Assembly: GCA_016124195.1 (NCBI GenBank) | Contig: WGOE01000010.1 | Location: forward strand, 62,001-126,000 | Source of the DNA: a bacterium | GTDB lineage: Bacteria; Pseudomonadota; Alphaproteobacteria; Rhodobacterales; Rhodobacteraceae | Reading direction: 5' to 3' | DNA: 64,000 nucleotides | Shown here: positions 54,878 to 63,537 of the stretch, one piece after another | How the letters are laid out: the number at the start of each line of letters is the position of its first letter | Numbering within the stretch: the first letter of the stretch is position 1 | Position numbers and translations under genes: made by a program | Notes under the pieces: model-generated | The model's database searches: none | Told to the model about the DNA's origin: nothing | The model's input: only the letters and a program-made list of their open reading frames with translations

Positions 54878-55774
54878 TCAGGCCGCCGCGCGGCGGTGCA
54901 GGACGCGCGCCATCGTCTCGCCCATGGCCGAGGGGTTGGGCGCCACGGTGATGCCGGCGGCCGACAGGATTTCCACCTTCTCCTGCGCGCTTTCGCCGAA
55001 GGCCGAGATGATCGCCCCGGCATGGCCCATCTTGCGGCCCTTGGGCGCGGAGAGCCCCGCGATATAGGCCACGATCGGCTTGGTCATGTGGGTCTGCGCC
55101 CAGGCGGCGGCCTCGGCCTCCTGCGGGCCGCCGATCTCGCCGATCATCATCACGGCATCGGTCTCGGGGTCGTTCTGGAACAGTTCGAGGATGTCCTTGA
55201 AGCTTGACCCGTTGATCGGATCGCCGCCGATCCCGACCGAGGTGGAAACGCCCACGCCAAGCGCCTTCATCTGGCTGGCCGCCTCATAGCCCAGCGTGCC
55301 CGACCGGCCGATGATGCCCACACGGCCCGGCATGTAGATGTGCGGCGGCATGATCCCCATGAAGCCCTTGCCGGGGCTGATGATGCCGGCGCAATTCGGC
55401 CCGATCAGCCGCATCTTGCGTTCGGCCGGATAGCGGCGGAGGAACCGCTTGAGGCGCATCATGTCCTGGCTTGGGATGCCGTCGGTGACGCAGACGGCGG
55501 TGCGGATGCCGGCGTCTGCGGCCTCCATGATCGCATCGGCGGCGAAGGGCGGCGGGACGAAGACAAGGCTCGCCTCGGCGCCGGTCGCCTCGACCGCCTC
55601 GCGCACCGTGTTGAAGAGGGGCCGGTCAAGGTGCCGCGTGCCGCCTTTGCCGGGGGTGACGCCGCCCACGACATTGGTTCCGTATTTGATCATGTCGGCA
55701 GCATGGAAGGCGCCGATGCGGCCCGACATGCCTTGCACGATGACGCGGGTCTTTTCTGTGATCAGGATGGCCAT
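54878..55774 (-). CDS. mtkB: Malate-CoA ligase (malate thiokinase) alpha subunit
   Basis: A 298-residue SucD-like subunit. VQGMSGRIGAFHAADMIKYGTNVVGGVTPGKGG at the CoA-binding N-terminus, IGPNCAGIISPGKGFMGIMP and the phosphohistidine loop MGHAGAIIS are visible. FHAADMIKYGTNVVGG and ISPGKGFMGIMP match my memory of MtkB of methylotrophs more than SucD of the citric-acid cycle, and the linkage to mcl and sga supports that. With MtkA it makes malyl-CoA from malate, CoA and ATP. It is the last gene of the sga operon. Confidence 0.9.
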   Translation of the reverse strand: MAILITEKTRVIVQGMSGRIGAFHAADMIKYGTNVVGGVTPGKGGTRHLDRPLFNTVREAVEATGAEASLVFVPPPFAADAIMEAADAGIRTAVCVTDGIPSQDMMRLKRFLRRYPAERKMRLIGPNCAGIISPGKGFMGIMPPHIYMPGRVGIIGRSGTLGYEAASQMKALGVGVSTSVGIGGDPINGSSFKDILELFQNDPETDAVMMIGEIGGPQEAEAAAWAQTHMTKPIVAYIAGLSAPKGRKMGHAGAIISAFGESAQEKVEILSAAGITVAPNPSAMGETMARVLHRRAAA

Positions 55775-55784
55775 GATGAACCTC

Positions 55785-56957
55785 TCAGGCGGCTATGCGG
55801 GGACGGGCGGCCACGGCCTTGGCCGCGGCATCGGCCAGCGTGTCGGCGGTGATGAGCGGCAGGCCAGAGGTCGCGATGATCCGGTTGCCCTCTTCGACAT
55901 TGGTGCCGGCGAGGCGGACCACGACCGGGATCGTCAGGCCAACCTCTTGATAAGCCTTCACAACCCCTTCGGCGACCCAGTCGCAGCGGTTGATCCCGGC
56001 GAAGATGTTGACGAGGATGACCGCGACCTTGCGATCGGCCAGAACGGTGCGGAAGGCGCGCACCACCCGCTCGGGCGAGGCGCCGCCGCCGATGTCGAGG
56101 AAATTGGCCGGCTCGCCGCCGGCCAGCTTGATCATGTCCATCGTGGCCATGGCGAGGCCCGCGCCGTTGATGATGCAGCCGATGTCGCCATCAAGGCCCA
56201 CATAGGCCAGACCATGGTCGCCGGCCGTCGATTCGCGCGGGTCCTCCTGGCTGCGGTCGCGCAGTTCGGCGATCTGCGGGTTGCGGAACAGCGCGTTGGT
56301 GTCGAAGGACATCTTGGCATCGAGCGCCACAAGGTCGCCCGCGCCGGTGATGACCAGCGGGTTGATCTCGACCATCACCGCATCGAGGTCGCGGTAGGCG
56401 CGGTAGCAGGCCTTCAGGATCGTGACCATCTGCGCCACCTGGCCGCCCTGAAGCCCGAGTTGAAAGGCCAGTTCGCGCGCCTGAAACTCGGTCAGGCCGA
56501 CAGCGGGGTCAATGGTCATGCGGCGCAGGGAATTGGGGTCGTCCTCGGCCAGATCCTCGATCTCCATCCCGCCATGGGCGGAGGCGACGATCATGATCCG
56601 TTCGGATTTGCGGTCGAGGACGAAGCCCAGGTACATTTCCTTGGCGATGTCCGAGGCGGTTTCGACCCAGACCCGGTAGACCCCCTTGCCATTGGCATCG
56701 GTCTGCTTGGTGACAAGCTGCTTGCCGAAGAGCGAGCCCGCGAATTCGTGCACTTCGTCCGGGGTCTTGCAGACCTTGACGCCCCCCGCGGCACCGCGGC
56801 CGCCGGAATGGATCTGCGCCTTGACGACCCAGGCCTTCCCGCCCAGTTCGCGGGCGCGGTAGCCGGCCTGTTCGGGGCTGTAGGCCAGACCGCCGCGCGG
56901 CACCGGCACGCCAAAACGCTGCAAGATCTCTTTCGCCTGATATTCGTGAATGTCCAT
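55785..56957 (-). CDS. mtkA: Malate-CoA ligase (malate thiokinase) beta subunit
   Basis: A 390-residue SucC-like ATP-grasp subunit: [42 protein letters not shown] in the nucleotide site, [24 protein letters not shown] with metal ligands and [24 protein letters not shown] at the CoA-ligase interface. MtkA and SucC are paralogues; the operon with mcl and sga indicates malate as substrate. AGGGAGGAAG precedes the ATG. It follows mcl by an 82-base gap that contains two hairpins, and mtkB follows after ten bases. Confidence 0.9.
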   Translation of the reverse strand: MDIHEYQAKEILQRFGVPVPRGGLAYSPEQAGYRARELGGKAWVVKAQIHSGGRGAAGGVKVCKTPDEVHEFAGSLFGKQLVTKQTDANGKGVYRVWVETASDIAKEMYLGFVLDRKSERIMIVASAHGGMEIEDLAEDDPNSLRRMTIDPAVGLTEFQARELAFQLGLQGGQVAQMVTILKACYRAYRDLDAVMVEINPLVITGAGDLVALDAKMSFDTNALFRNPQIAELRDRSQEDPRESTAGDHGLAYVGLDGDIGCIINGAGLAMATMDMIKLAGGEPANFLDIGGGASPERVVRAFRTVLADRKVAVILVNIFAGINRCDWVAEGVVKAYQEVGLTIPVVVRLAGTNVEEGNRIIATSGLPLITADTLADAAAKAVAARPRIAA

Positions 56958-56970
56958 ATCTTCCTCCCTT

Positions 56971-57011
56971 GGCGCCGGGGCGGGGCGCCTGCGAATTTTC
57001 TGAGAAAATTC
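56971..57011 (-). promoter_or_regulatory. Two adjacent hairpins in the mcl-mtkA gap
   Basis: GAATTTTC (56993-57000) and GAAAATTC (57004-57011) are perfect reverse complements around TGA, an A/T-rich 19-base palindrome. Next to it GGCGCC (56971-56976) and GGCGCC (56984-56989) pair around a seven-base G-rich loop, ending one base before the mtkA ribosome site. They could process or protect the mRNA, or the A/T-rich palindrome could be an operator for an internal promoter. Confidence 0.55.
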
Positions 57012-57039
57012 ATAATCTTGCGTGGATCCGGCTTTGGAG

Positions 57040-57984
57040 TCAGGCGGCTTTCGCGGCGATGGCCTCGGCCTGGACCAGCACGTTGCGCGCCATCTTTTCG
57101 GAGGCCGCGTCGATCATCTTGCCGTCGAGCGAGGCGGCGCCGCGGCCCTCGGCCTCGGCCTTTTTCAACTCGGCGATGATGCGGTGGGCGCGGTTGACCT
57201 CGGCCTCGGGGGGCGAGAAGACCTCGTTGGCCAGGGCGATCTGGCTGGGGTGGATCGCCCATTTGCCCTCGCAGCCCAAGGCCGCCGCACGGCGCGCGCC
57301 CTCCTTGTAGCCTTCGGGGTCCGAGAAATCGCCGAACGGCCCGTCGATGGCGCGCAAGCCATAGGCCCGGCAGGCGATGACCATGCGGCTGATCGCGGCA
57401 TGCCACTGGTCGCCGGGGTAATGCGGGTTCAGCCCGCCGATGTTGGTGGTGCGTGACCGCATCGAGGCGGCGTAGTCGGCCACGCCGAAGTGCAGAGCCT
57501 CCAAGCGGCCGCCGAACTGGGCGATGGCCTCGACATTGGCCATGCCGAGCGCGGTTTCGATCAGCGCCTCGAGCATCACACGGGTCTTTAGGCCGCGGCC
57601 CTGTTCGATCTGGTTGACCATGGCCTCGACCATGTAAAGGTCGGCCGGCACGCCGACCTTGGGCACCAGAAGCGTGTGCACCCGGTCGCCGGCCTGTTCC
57701 ATGATGTCCACCACATCGCGGTACATGTAGTGGGTGTCGAGCCCGTTGATGCGGACCGACACGGTCTTGCCCTTGGCGGCCCAGTCGATGTCGTTCAGGG
57801 CCTGGATGCAGTTCTTGCGCGCCTGCTCCTTTTCGGGCGGGGCCACGGCGTCTTCGAGGTCGAGAAAGACGTAATCGGCCGGGCCCTCCGCCGCCTTGTC
57901 GATCATGGCGGGGTTGGACGAGGGCACGGCAAGCTCGGACCGTTGCAGGCGCTGCTTGCGCAGGGGGTAAAGGGTGTGGCTCAT
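57040..57984 (-). CDS. mcl: Malyl-CoA lyase
   Basis: A 314-residue CitE-like lyase: [38 protein letters not shown] with the acidic metal ligands, [27 protein letters not shown] and [17 protein letters not shown]. This is the malyl-CoA/citramalyl-CoA lyase type of Rhodobacter and Methylobacterium rather than citrate lyase. It splits malyl-CoA into acetyl-CoA and glyoxylate. It sits between sga and mtkA, so glyoxylate would be fed directly to the aminotransferase. ATG 57984 follows an AAGGAG ribosome site; the long frame beyond it is antisense or out of frame with sga. Confidence 0.92.
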   Translation of the reverse strand: MSHTLYPLRKQRLQRSELAVPSSNPAMIDKAAEGPADYVFLDLEDAVAPPEKEQARKNCIQALNDIDWAAKGKTVSVRINGLDTHYMYRDVVDIMEQAGDRVHTLLVPKVGVPADLYMVEAMVNQIEQGRGLKTRVMLEALIETALGMANVEAIAQFGGRLEALHFGVADYAASMRSRTTNIGGLNPHYPGDQWHAAISRMVIACRAYGLRAIDGPFGDFSDPEGYKEGARRAAALGCEGKWAIHPSQIALANEVFSPPEAEVNRAHRIIAELKKAEAEGRGAASLDGKMIDAASEKMARNVLVQAEAIAAKAA

Positions 57985-57995
57985 CGGCGTGCTCC

Positions 57996-59198
57996 TTACC
58001 GCGCGGCGACCGAGGTGGGCTGGCGGGCCAGCCGGCCTTCGGTGTAGAAGGACAGCGCCGCCCCGACGCCTGCGCCGAATTCGACCCGGGCGCCGGCTTC
58101 GGCCAGGCACATCTCGGCAATGCCGAGGGCCGAGATCATCATGCCCTCGTTCAGATCGCCCAGATGGCCGATGCGGAACACCTTTCCCGACAGTTGCGCC
58201 AGACCCGAACCGAAAGAGGCGTTGTAGCGGGCATAGGCGATCTTGATGACCTCGCGCGCATCGACACCCTCGGGCGTGCGGATCGCCGAGACGGTGTCGG
58301 AATAGAGCGAGCGGTGTTCGGCGCAAAGGCTCAGACCCAGCGCCGCCACGCCACGCCGGACCCCTTCGGCGATGCGGTGATGACGGCTGGCCACGTTTTC
58401 CAGGCCCTCGCCCAGCAGGCGGTTCAGCGCGCTGCGCAGGCCGTGCAGCAGTTGCGTGGGCGGCGTATAAGGGAAATAGCCGGTGGCGTTCATGGCGAGC
58501 TGCGCGCCGATGTCGAAATAGGACCGCCGCATCGTCGCGGTCTTGCTGGCCGCAATCGCCTTCTGGCTGACACCCAGGATGCCCAGACCCGCAGGCAGCA
58601 TCAGGCCCTTCTGGCTGCCGGTCACCGCCAGATCGACGCCCCAATCCTCCATCCGGAAGTCGATGCAGCCAACCGAGGACACCCCGTCGACATAAAGCAG
58701 CGCGTCGTGGAAGCATTCGTCCATCACCCGGCGCACTTCTGCCACGCTGGAGGTGACACCCGTCGCGGTCTCGTTATGGGTGACGAAGACGCCCTTGATT
58801 TTGCCCTCGCGGTCGTCGCCCAGGATGCGGGCATATTCGCTGACCGGCACGCCGCCGCCCCACGGCACATCGACGCAGATCACATTCAGGCCAAGGTTCT
58901 TGGCCATCTCGACCCAAAGCGTGGAAAACTGGCCGAAGCGCGACATCAGCACGGTGTCGCCGGGGTTGAGCGTGTTGGCCATCGCCGCCTCCCAGGCGCC
59001 GGTGCCCGAGCCGGGGAACAGCAGGACCTCGCCGGTCTGGGTCCGCAGCACCTTTTTCAGGTCGCGGAACAGGCCCAGCGTCAGGTCGCCGAAATCGGGC
59101 GCGCGCATGTCCTGCATTGGCACGTTCATCGCCTGACGGACGGACTCGGGCACATTGGTCGGGCCGGGAATGAAGAGGTGGTTGATGCCGGTTTTCAT
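57996..59198 (-). CDS. sgaA: Serine-glyoxylate aminotransferase
   Basis: A 400-residue class V aminotransferase. MKTGINHLFIPGPTNVPESVRQAM, FPGSGTGAWEAAMANTL, FVTHNETATGVTS, YVDGVSSVG and the PLP lysine Lys197 in GSQKGLMLPAG are family landmarks. It transfers the serine amino group to glyoxylate, giving hydroxypyruvate and glycine, the carbon-acquiring core of the serine cycle. It is first in the operon. The frame upstream to 59429 runs into the divergent promoter and lacks protein character, so ATG 59198 is used, behind GCGAGG. Confidence 0.92.
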   Translation of the reverse strand: MKTGINHLFIPGPTNVPESVRQAMNVPMQDMRAPDFGDLTLGLFRDLKKVLRTQTGEVLLFPGSGTGAWEAAMANTLNPGDTVLMSRFGQFSTLWVEMAKNLGLNVICVDVPWGGGVPVSEYARILGDDREGKIKGVFVTHNETATGVTSSVAEVRRVMDECFHDALLYVDGVSSVGCIDFRMEDWGVDLAVTGSQKGLMLPAGLGILGVSQKAIAASKTATMRRSYFDIGAQLAMNATGYFPYTPPTQLLHGLRSALNRLLGEGLENVASRHHRIAEGVRRGVAALGLSLCAEHRSLYSDTVSAIRTPEGVDAREVIKIAYARYNASFGSGLAQLSGKVFRIGHLGDLNEGMMISALGIAEMCLAEAGARVEFGAGVGAALSFYTEGRLARQPTSVAAR

Positions 59199-59352
59199 GG
59201 GATCCTCGCGTGCTGATCTGGCTGCCCTGTCTCCCTGCCAGCAAATGTCCCATGTGCAAAATGAAAGCGGGTTCTGCTGTAAACGCGAGAATTTACACGA
59301 CGTGAAATTTGTAATACCGTAAAGACAGCAAATCGTGAATGTGTGCGACAGT
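59199..59352. promoter_or_regulatory. Divergent promoter between sgaA and the XRE regulator
   Basis: The 154-base spacer is markedly A/T-richer than its surroundings. GCAAA occurs three times in the same orientation (59241-59245, 59256-59260, 59328-59332), twice as CAGCAAAT. At 59292-59310 ATTTACACGACGTGAAAT is an inverted repeat with one bulged base. TTTGC/GCAAA elements are recognised by RamB/PccR-type regulators, the group to which the neighbouring protein belongs, so these are candidate operators; spacing does not match the published PccR site I remember. Confidence 0.4.
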
Positions 59353-60753
59353 ATGCAGAAAACCTTCATCGGCCCGCATCTGCGCCGGTTGCGCAGCGAC
59401 AGAAAGCTGACCCAGGGCCAGATGGCCAAGGCGCTTGGGATCTCGCCCGCCTATGTCAACCTGTTGGAAAACAACCAAAGATCGGTTTCGGTCGCCGTGC
59501 TGCTGCGCCTGTTCGAGGCTTATGGCGTCGATTGGCGCGACATTGCCGAGGATGATGACGCGGCCACCCTCGCCGATCTGAAGGCCGTGATGCAGGACCC
59601 GATCTTCGGGGCAGAGCGGCCGGATTTACAACAGTTGCGTGCGGCGCTGGTCCATAGCCCGGCGCTGGTGCAGGCGACGTTGCGGCTGCACCGTGCCTAT
59701 CTTTGGGCGGCCGATCAGGCGCTCAGCCGGGCCGAGGAGGGCGGCGCGCTGATCGCCTCGACCTCGCCCGAGGCTGCGGTGCACAATTACTTCCGGCGCA
59801 ACCGCAACCATTTTCCGCAGCTGGAAGAAGCGGCCGAACGCTTCTGGCCCGGCGCGCGGCCCGATCTGGATGACACCTATTCGGCGCTGAAACTGCGCTT
59901 GCGCGAGAGTTTGGGCCTGCGCACCAGGCTGGTGCCGGTCAGCGAGATGCCTGCGGCCTTGCGCCAATATGATGAAGAGCGCCGCGAGATCCTGCTGTCA
60001 GAGGCGCTGGATCACACCAACCGCACCTTCCAGCTGGTGCATATGTTCGCCTTGTTCGATCAGCGCGCCCTGCTGGACGACCTGATCGCACGGTCCGAAC
60101 TGACCCTGCCGCGCGCCGTGTCGCGGCTCAGGGTCGAGCTTGCCAATTATTTCGCCGCCGCCGTCCTGATGCCTTACGCGCCGTTTCTGACCATGGCGCG
60201 GACGACGCGCTATGACATCGACCATCTGGCCACCCGGTTCGGCGTCAGCTTCGAACAGGCCTGCCAGCGCGCGACGACCCTGCAGCGCGAGGGGGCGCAG
60301 GGCGTGCCCTTCTTCTTTCTGCGCATCGACAAGGGCGGCAACGTCACCAAGCGGTTCAATTCGACCGGCTTTCACCTGGCCGAATATGGCGGCGCCTGCC
60401 CGCGGCTTGACGTGCACGCGAGCTTTCGCACCCCCGGCCGTGTGCTGCCGCAATTCGTCGAGATGCCGGATTCCAGCCGCTATTTCGTTTTTTCGCGCAC
60501 GGTGGACCGGCCGACGTTTGAACGGCACGGCCAGGACAACCGGCAGGCCGTCGCCATGGGCTGCAGCGTCGAACATGCCGACCAGATCGGCTATGCCGAG
60601 GCCTTTCGCCTCGCGGAGGCGCGGATGACCGAAATCGGCATCAACTGCCGCATCTGCCCGCGCGCCAATTGCGACCAGCGCGCCCACCAGGCCGCCCTGC
60701 ACCTGCAGCCCATAGACGAGAAACGCCGGGGTGCTACGCGCTTTGATGCCTGA
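59353..60753 (+). CDS. XRE-family short-chain acyl-type regulator (PccR/RamB-like)
   Basis: A 466-residue regulator. An N-terminal helix-turn-helix (LRRLRSDRKLTQGQMAKALGISPAYVNLLENNQR) is followed by an ImmA/IrrE-like domain lacking a clear HEXXH zinc motif (HTNRTFQLVHMFAL, LRVELANYFAAAVLMPY) and a DUF2083-type C-terminus with a Cys cluster, CRICPRANCDQRAHQ. This architecture is shared by RamB, PccR and related regulators of acyl-CoA and acetate metabolism. ATG 59353 gives the usual N-terminus; GTG 59335 is an alternative. It is divergent from the sga-mcl-mtkAB operon and likely controls it, perhaps by sensing an acyl-CoA such as malyl- or acetyl-CoA. Confidence 0.9.
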   Translation: MQKTFIGPHLRRLRSDRKLTQGQMAKALGISPAYVNLLENNQRSVSVAVLLRLFEAYGVDWRDIAEDDDAATLADLKAVMQDPIFGAERPDLQQLRAALVHSPALVQATLRLHRAYLWAADQALSRAEEGGALIASTSPEAAVHNYFRRNRNHFPQLEEAAERFWPGARPDLDDTYSALKLRLRESLGLRTRLVPVSEMPAALRQYDEERREILLSEALDHTNRTFQLVHMFALFDQRALLDDLIARSELTLPRAVSRLRVELANYFAAAVLMPYAPFLTMARTTRYDIDHLATRFGVSFEQACQRATTLQREGAQGVPFFFLRIDKGGNVTKRFNSTGFHLAEYGGACPRLDVHASFRTPGRVLPQFVEMPDSSRYFVFSRTVDRPTFERHGQDNRQAVAMGCSVEHADQIGYAEAFRLAEARMTEIGINCRICPRANCDQRAHQAALHLQPIDEKRRGATRFDA

Positions 60754-60762
60754 TGCAGCGGC

Positions 60763-62184
60763 CTAGGGCTGGCCCTCGGGCGGGATGACCTTGCCGGGGT
60801 TCATCAGATTGCCCGGGTCCAGCGCCGCCTTGACGCGGCGCATCACATCCAGCGCCACCGGGTCCTTGCGCCGCGCCATCGTCTTCAGCTTGGACAGGCC
60901 CACGCCGTGTTCGGCTGAAAAGCTGCCGCCCAGATCCTGCACCACATCCTCGACCGCTTCGACCACCGCGTCATAAAGCGTCGGGTCGTCACGGGTGGGA
61001 TAGACGGTGAAATGGATGTTGCCATCGCCCAGATGGGCGACCGAAAGCGTCTCGGCCCCGGGGTCGAGCGCGGGCAGCCGCGCCTCGATCCGGGTGAAGA
61101 ATTCGGGCACCAGATGCAGGGGCAGGGCGATGTCGGTGTCGATGGTGGGCTGGCGGGCCAGGGTGATCTCGGCGGCCAATTCGCGCCGCTTCCACATGGC
61201 CAGGCGCTGCGCGTCGGTCTGGGCAATCTCGGCATCCAGCACGGCGCCGCTTTCCATCAGCTGGCCAAGGGTCTCCTCCAACAGTGCCACGATGGGCACC
61301 CTTCCGTCCGGGCCGGGCGTGTAGTCGCGCGGTGCTATGGCCGCAAGTTCCACGAGGATATTGGTGTCATGCCGGCGGTCGAAGGGCAGGCGGATGTCGG
61401 GGCGCGCCTCGGACAGGCGGCGCATGTAGCTGGCTGGCATGTATTCGAAAGCCTCGACCGCGCCGCCGCTGGCCTCTTGCAGGCGGTTCAGAAGCGCCAG
61501 CGCATCCGACAGGCTGCGCAGGGCCAGGGTCGCGGTGGCATAGGCCCTGGGGCGCGGCACCAGCTTCATGACGGCGGCGGTGATGACGCCCAAAGTCCCC
61601 TCTGCCCCGATGAACATCTGGCGCAGGTCGTAGCCCGAATTGTTCTTGTGCAGTTCGGACATCAGGTCGAGGATGCGGCCATCAGGCAGGACAACCTCGA
61701 GCCCGAGGCACAGCGCCCGGGTCGAGCCATAGCGTACGACGTTCGATCCGCCCGCGTTGGTGGACAGAACCCCGCCGATCATCGCCGATCCGCGCGCCCC
61801 GAACCACAGGGGGAAATAGAGACCCCGCGCCTCGGCCGCGTCATGCAAGGCCTGCAGGACGACCCCCGCCTCGACCACCGCGATGCGCGTGTCGGGCCGG
61901 ATCTCTCGGATCCGGTTCAGCCGTTCGACCGACAGCATCAGCCCGCCCTCGGTCATGGCGCCGCCGACCAGACCGGTCAGGCCGGAAACCGGGATCACCG
62001 GCACGCCGTGGCGCGCGGCACAGCGCAGCACGGCCGCGACCTCGGCCGTATCGGCCGGGCGGGCCACTGCGCAGGGCCGCGTCTTGTAATGCCCGCTCCA
62101 GTCGCCGGTGTAGCGCGCAAGGTCGGCGCCGGTCAGCACATGGGCGGGCCCGAGCAGGCTGCGCAGCTCTTCTACGAGGCTCAT
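60763..62184 (-). CDS. FAD-linked 2-hydroxyacid dehydrogenase (GlcD/D-lactate dehydrogenase type)
   Basis: A 473-residue flavoprotein of the VAO family. The FAD site is seen in VIPVSGLTGLVGGAMTEGG and GVLSTNAGGSNVVRYGSTR; the C-terminal domain has VAHLGDGNIHFTVYP with the catalytic histidine region, and FSAEHGVGLSKL. It oxidises a D-2-hydroxyacid such as glycolate, D-lactate or D-2-hydroxyglutarate. It overlaps the TesA-like gene by four bases and is convergent with the XRE gene, nine bases apart. Although it is next to glyoxylate-producing genes, it lies in a separate transcript. Confidence 0.9.
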   Translation of the reverse strand: MSLVEELRSLLGPAHVLTGADLARYTGDWSGHYKTRPCAVARPADTAEVAAVLRCAARHGVPVIPVSGLTGLVGGAMTEGGLMLSVERLNRIREIRPDTRIAVVEAGVVLQALHDAAEARGLYFPLWFGARGSAMIGGVLSTNAGGSNVVRYGSTRALCLGLEVVLPDGRILDLMSELHKNNSGYDLRQMFIGAEGTLGVITAAVMKLVPRPRAYATATLALRSLSDALALLNRLQEASGGAVEAFEYMPASYMRRLSEARPDIRLPFDRRHDTNILVELAAIAPRDYTPGPDGRVPIVALLEETLGQLMESGAVLDAEIAQTDAQRLAMWKRRELAAEITLARQPTIDTDIALPLHLVPEFFTRIEARLPALDPGAETLSVAHLGDGNIHFTVYPTRDDPTLYDAVVEAVEDVVQDLGGSFSAEHGVGLSKLKTMARRKDPVALDVMRRVKAALDPGNLMNPGKVIPPEGQP

Positions 62185-62843
62185 GGCGCAACCTGATGCA
62201 GAAGGTCGATCACCTGGGGGCCAAGTGCCGCCACGATCCGGGCCACGCCCTCTTTGTTGGGGTGCAGATGGTCGTCCTGCAGGTATTTCACCACGCCGGC
62301 GGGGTCCGCGCCGTCGGTCAGCAGGGGGCCGAAGTAATCGGGAAAGAACAACGTGTGATACTGCCCGGCCAGATCGGGATAGATCGCATCGAACTTGGCC
62401 TTGTAATCCGGCCCGTAATTCAGCGTGGCCTTGATGCCGACCAGAAGCACGGGGATGTGCCGAGCCTCCGCCTTTTGCAGGATCGCGTCCAGGTTGGACC
62501 GGGTCGTGGCCGGATCCAGCCCGCGCAGCATGTCATTGGCGCCAAGGTTCACGATCAGCGCCTTGACCTCTGGCGCCAGCGTCCAGTCGAGCCGGGCGAG
62601 GCCGCCGGCCGAAGTATCGCCCGAAACCCCGGCATTGGCGATGGTCACGTCCTGGCCCTTGGCCTGCAGCCAGTCCTGCAACTGCGCGGTGAAGCCCTCT
62701 TCCGCGGCAAGGCCGTAGCCCGCGGTCAGGCTGTCGCCCAACGCCGCCACCGTGACGGCCGCGGCCAGCACCGGCCCCGGCGCCGCCGCCAGCAATAACG
62801 CCAACGTGACATTGCGGATCAGCCGGATCGGACCATATGTCAC
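62181..62843 (-). CDS. SGNH-type lysophospholipase/arylesterase (TesA-like)
   Basis: A 220-residue exported SGNH hydrolase. Signal region VTLALLLAAAPGPVLAA is followed by block I ALGDSLTAGYG with the nucleophile Ser, block III LGANDMLRG and block V DDHLHPN with the Asp-x-x-His. It matches TesA thioesterase I/lysophospholipase L1. The start is GTG 62843: no in-frame ATG precedes the signal except far upstream inside the opposing gene. It is divergent from the YbbA-like gene with a 22-base gap, the same arrangement as tesA-ybbA in E. coli. Confidence 0.88.
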   Translation of the reverse strand: MTYGPIRLIRNVTLALLLAAAPGPVLAAAVTVAALGDSLTAGYGLAAEEGFTAQLQDWLQAKGQDVTIANAGVSGDTSAGGLARLDWTLAPEVKALIVNLGANDMLRGLDPATTRSNLDAILQKAEARHIPVLLVGIKATLNYGPDYKAKFDAIYPDLAGQYHTLFFPDYFGPLLTDGADPAGVVKYLQDDHLHPNKEGVARIVAALGPQVIDLLHQVAP

Positions 62844-62865
62844 CAAACGGGCAAGGGCAGGCAAG

Positions 62866-63537
62866 ATGAACACGGTTCTGGAGATGAGCAAAGCGCGGTT
62901 GACCCTGAAGGGCAACGCGGGGCCGGTGGAGATCTTGCGCGGCATCACGCTGGCGGTTGCGGCAGGCGAGAGCCTCGCCTTGATCGGGCCTTCGGGGTCG
63001 GGCAAATCCTCGCTCCTCATGCTGATGGCCGGGCTGGAACGCGCCTCGGGCGGAAGTGTCAGCGCGTTTGGTCAGGATCTGACCCGGTTGGACGAAGACG
63101 GGCTGGCGCGCTTCCGCAGGGGGAATATGGGGGTGGTTTTCCAAAGCTTCCACCTTATTCCGACAATGACCGCGCTGGAAAACGTCGCCGTCCCGCTGGA
63201 GATTGCCGGTGCGCCGGATGCAGCCCAGCGGGCGCGCGAGGAACTGGCCGCGGTGGGCTTGGGCGCGCGGGGCGGCCATTACCCCAGTCAGCTGTCAGGG
63301 GGCGAGCAGCAAAGGGTGGCGCTGGCCCGCGCCTCGGTACCGCGGCCCAAGCTCTTGCTGGCGGACGAGCCGACCGGCAATCTGGATGCGGCCAATGGCG
63401 CTGCGATAATGGACCTTCTGTTCGGCCTGCGCGACAGGCATGGCGCGACGCTGGTCATGGTGACCCATGCGCCCGAACTGGCCGCGCGCTGCGACCGGGT
63501 GCTGCGCATGGCGGATGGCCGGCTGGTCGCGGCATGA
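62866..63537 (+). CDS. ABC transporter ATP-binding protein, YbbA/LolD-like
   Basis: A 223-residue ATPase: Walker A GPSGSGKSSL, Q-loop VFQSFHLIPTMTALENV, signature LSGGEQQRVALARA and Walker B LLLADEPTGNLDA, with the DEPTGNLD form typical of MacB/LolD-type ATPases. With the next gene it forms a YbbA-YbbP type exporter or lipid-related complex. An AGGCAAG ribosome site precedes ATG 62866. Its stop overlaps the permease start by one base (TGATG). Confidence 0.93.
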   Translation: MNTVLEMSKARLTLKGNAGPVEILRGITLAVAAGESLALIGPSGSGKSSLLMLMAGLERASGGSVSAFGQDLTRLDEDGLARFRRGNMGVVFQSFHLIPTMTALENVAVPLEIAGAPDAAQRAREELAAVGLGARGGHYPSQLSGGEQQRVALARASVPRPKLLLADEPTGNLDAANGAAIMDLLFGLRDRHGATLVMVTHAPELAARCDRVLRMADGRLVAA

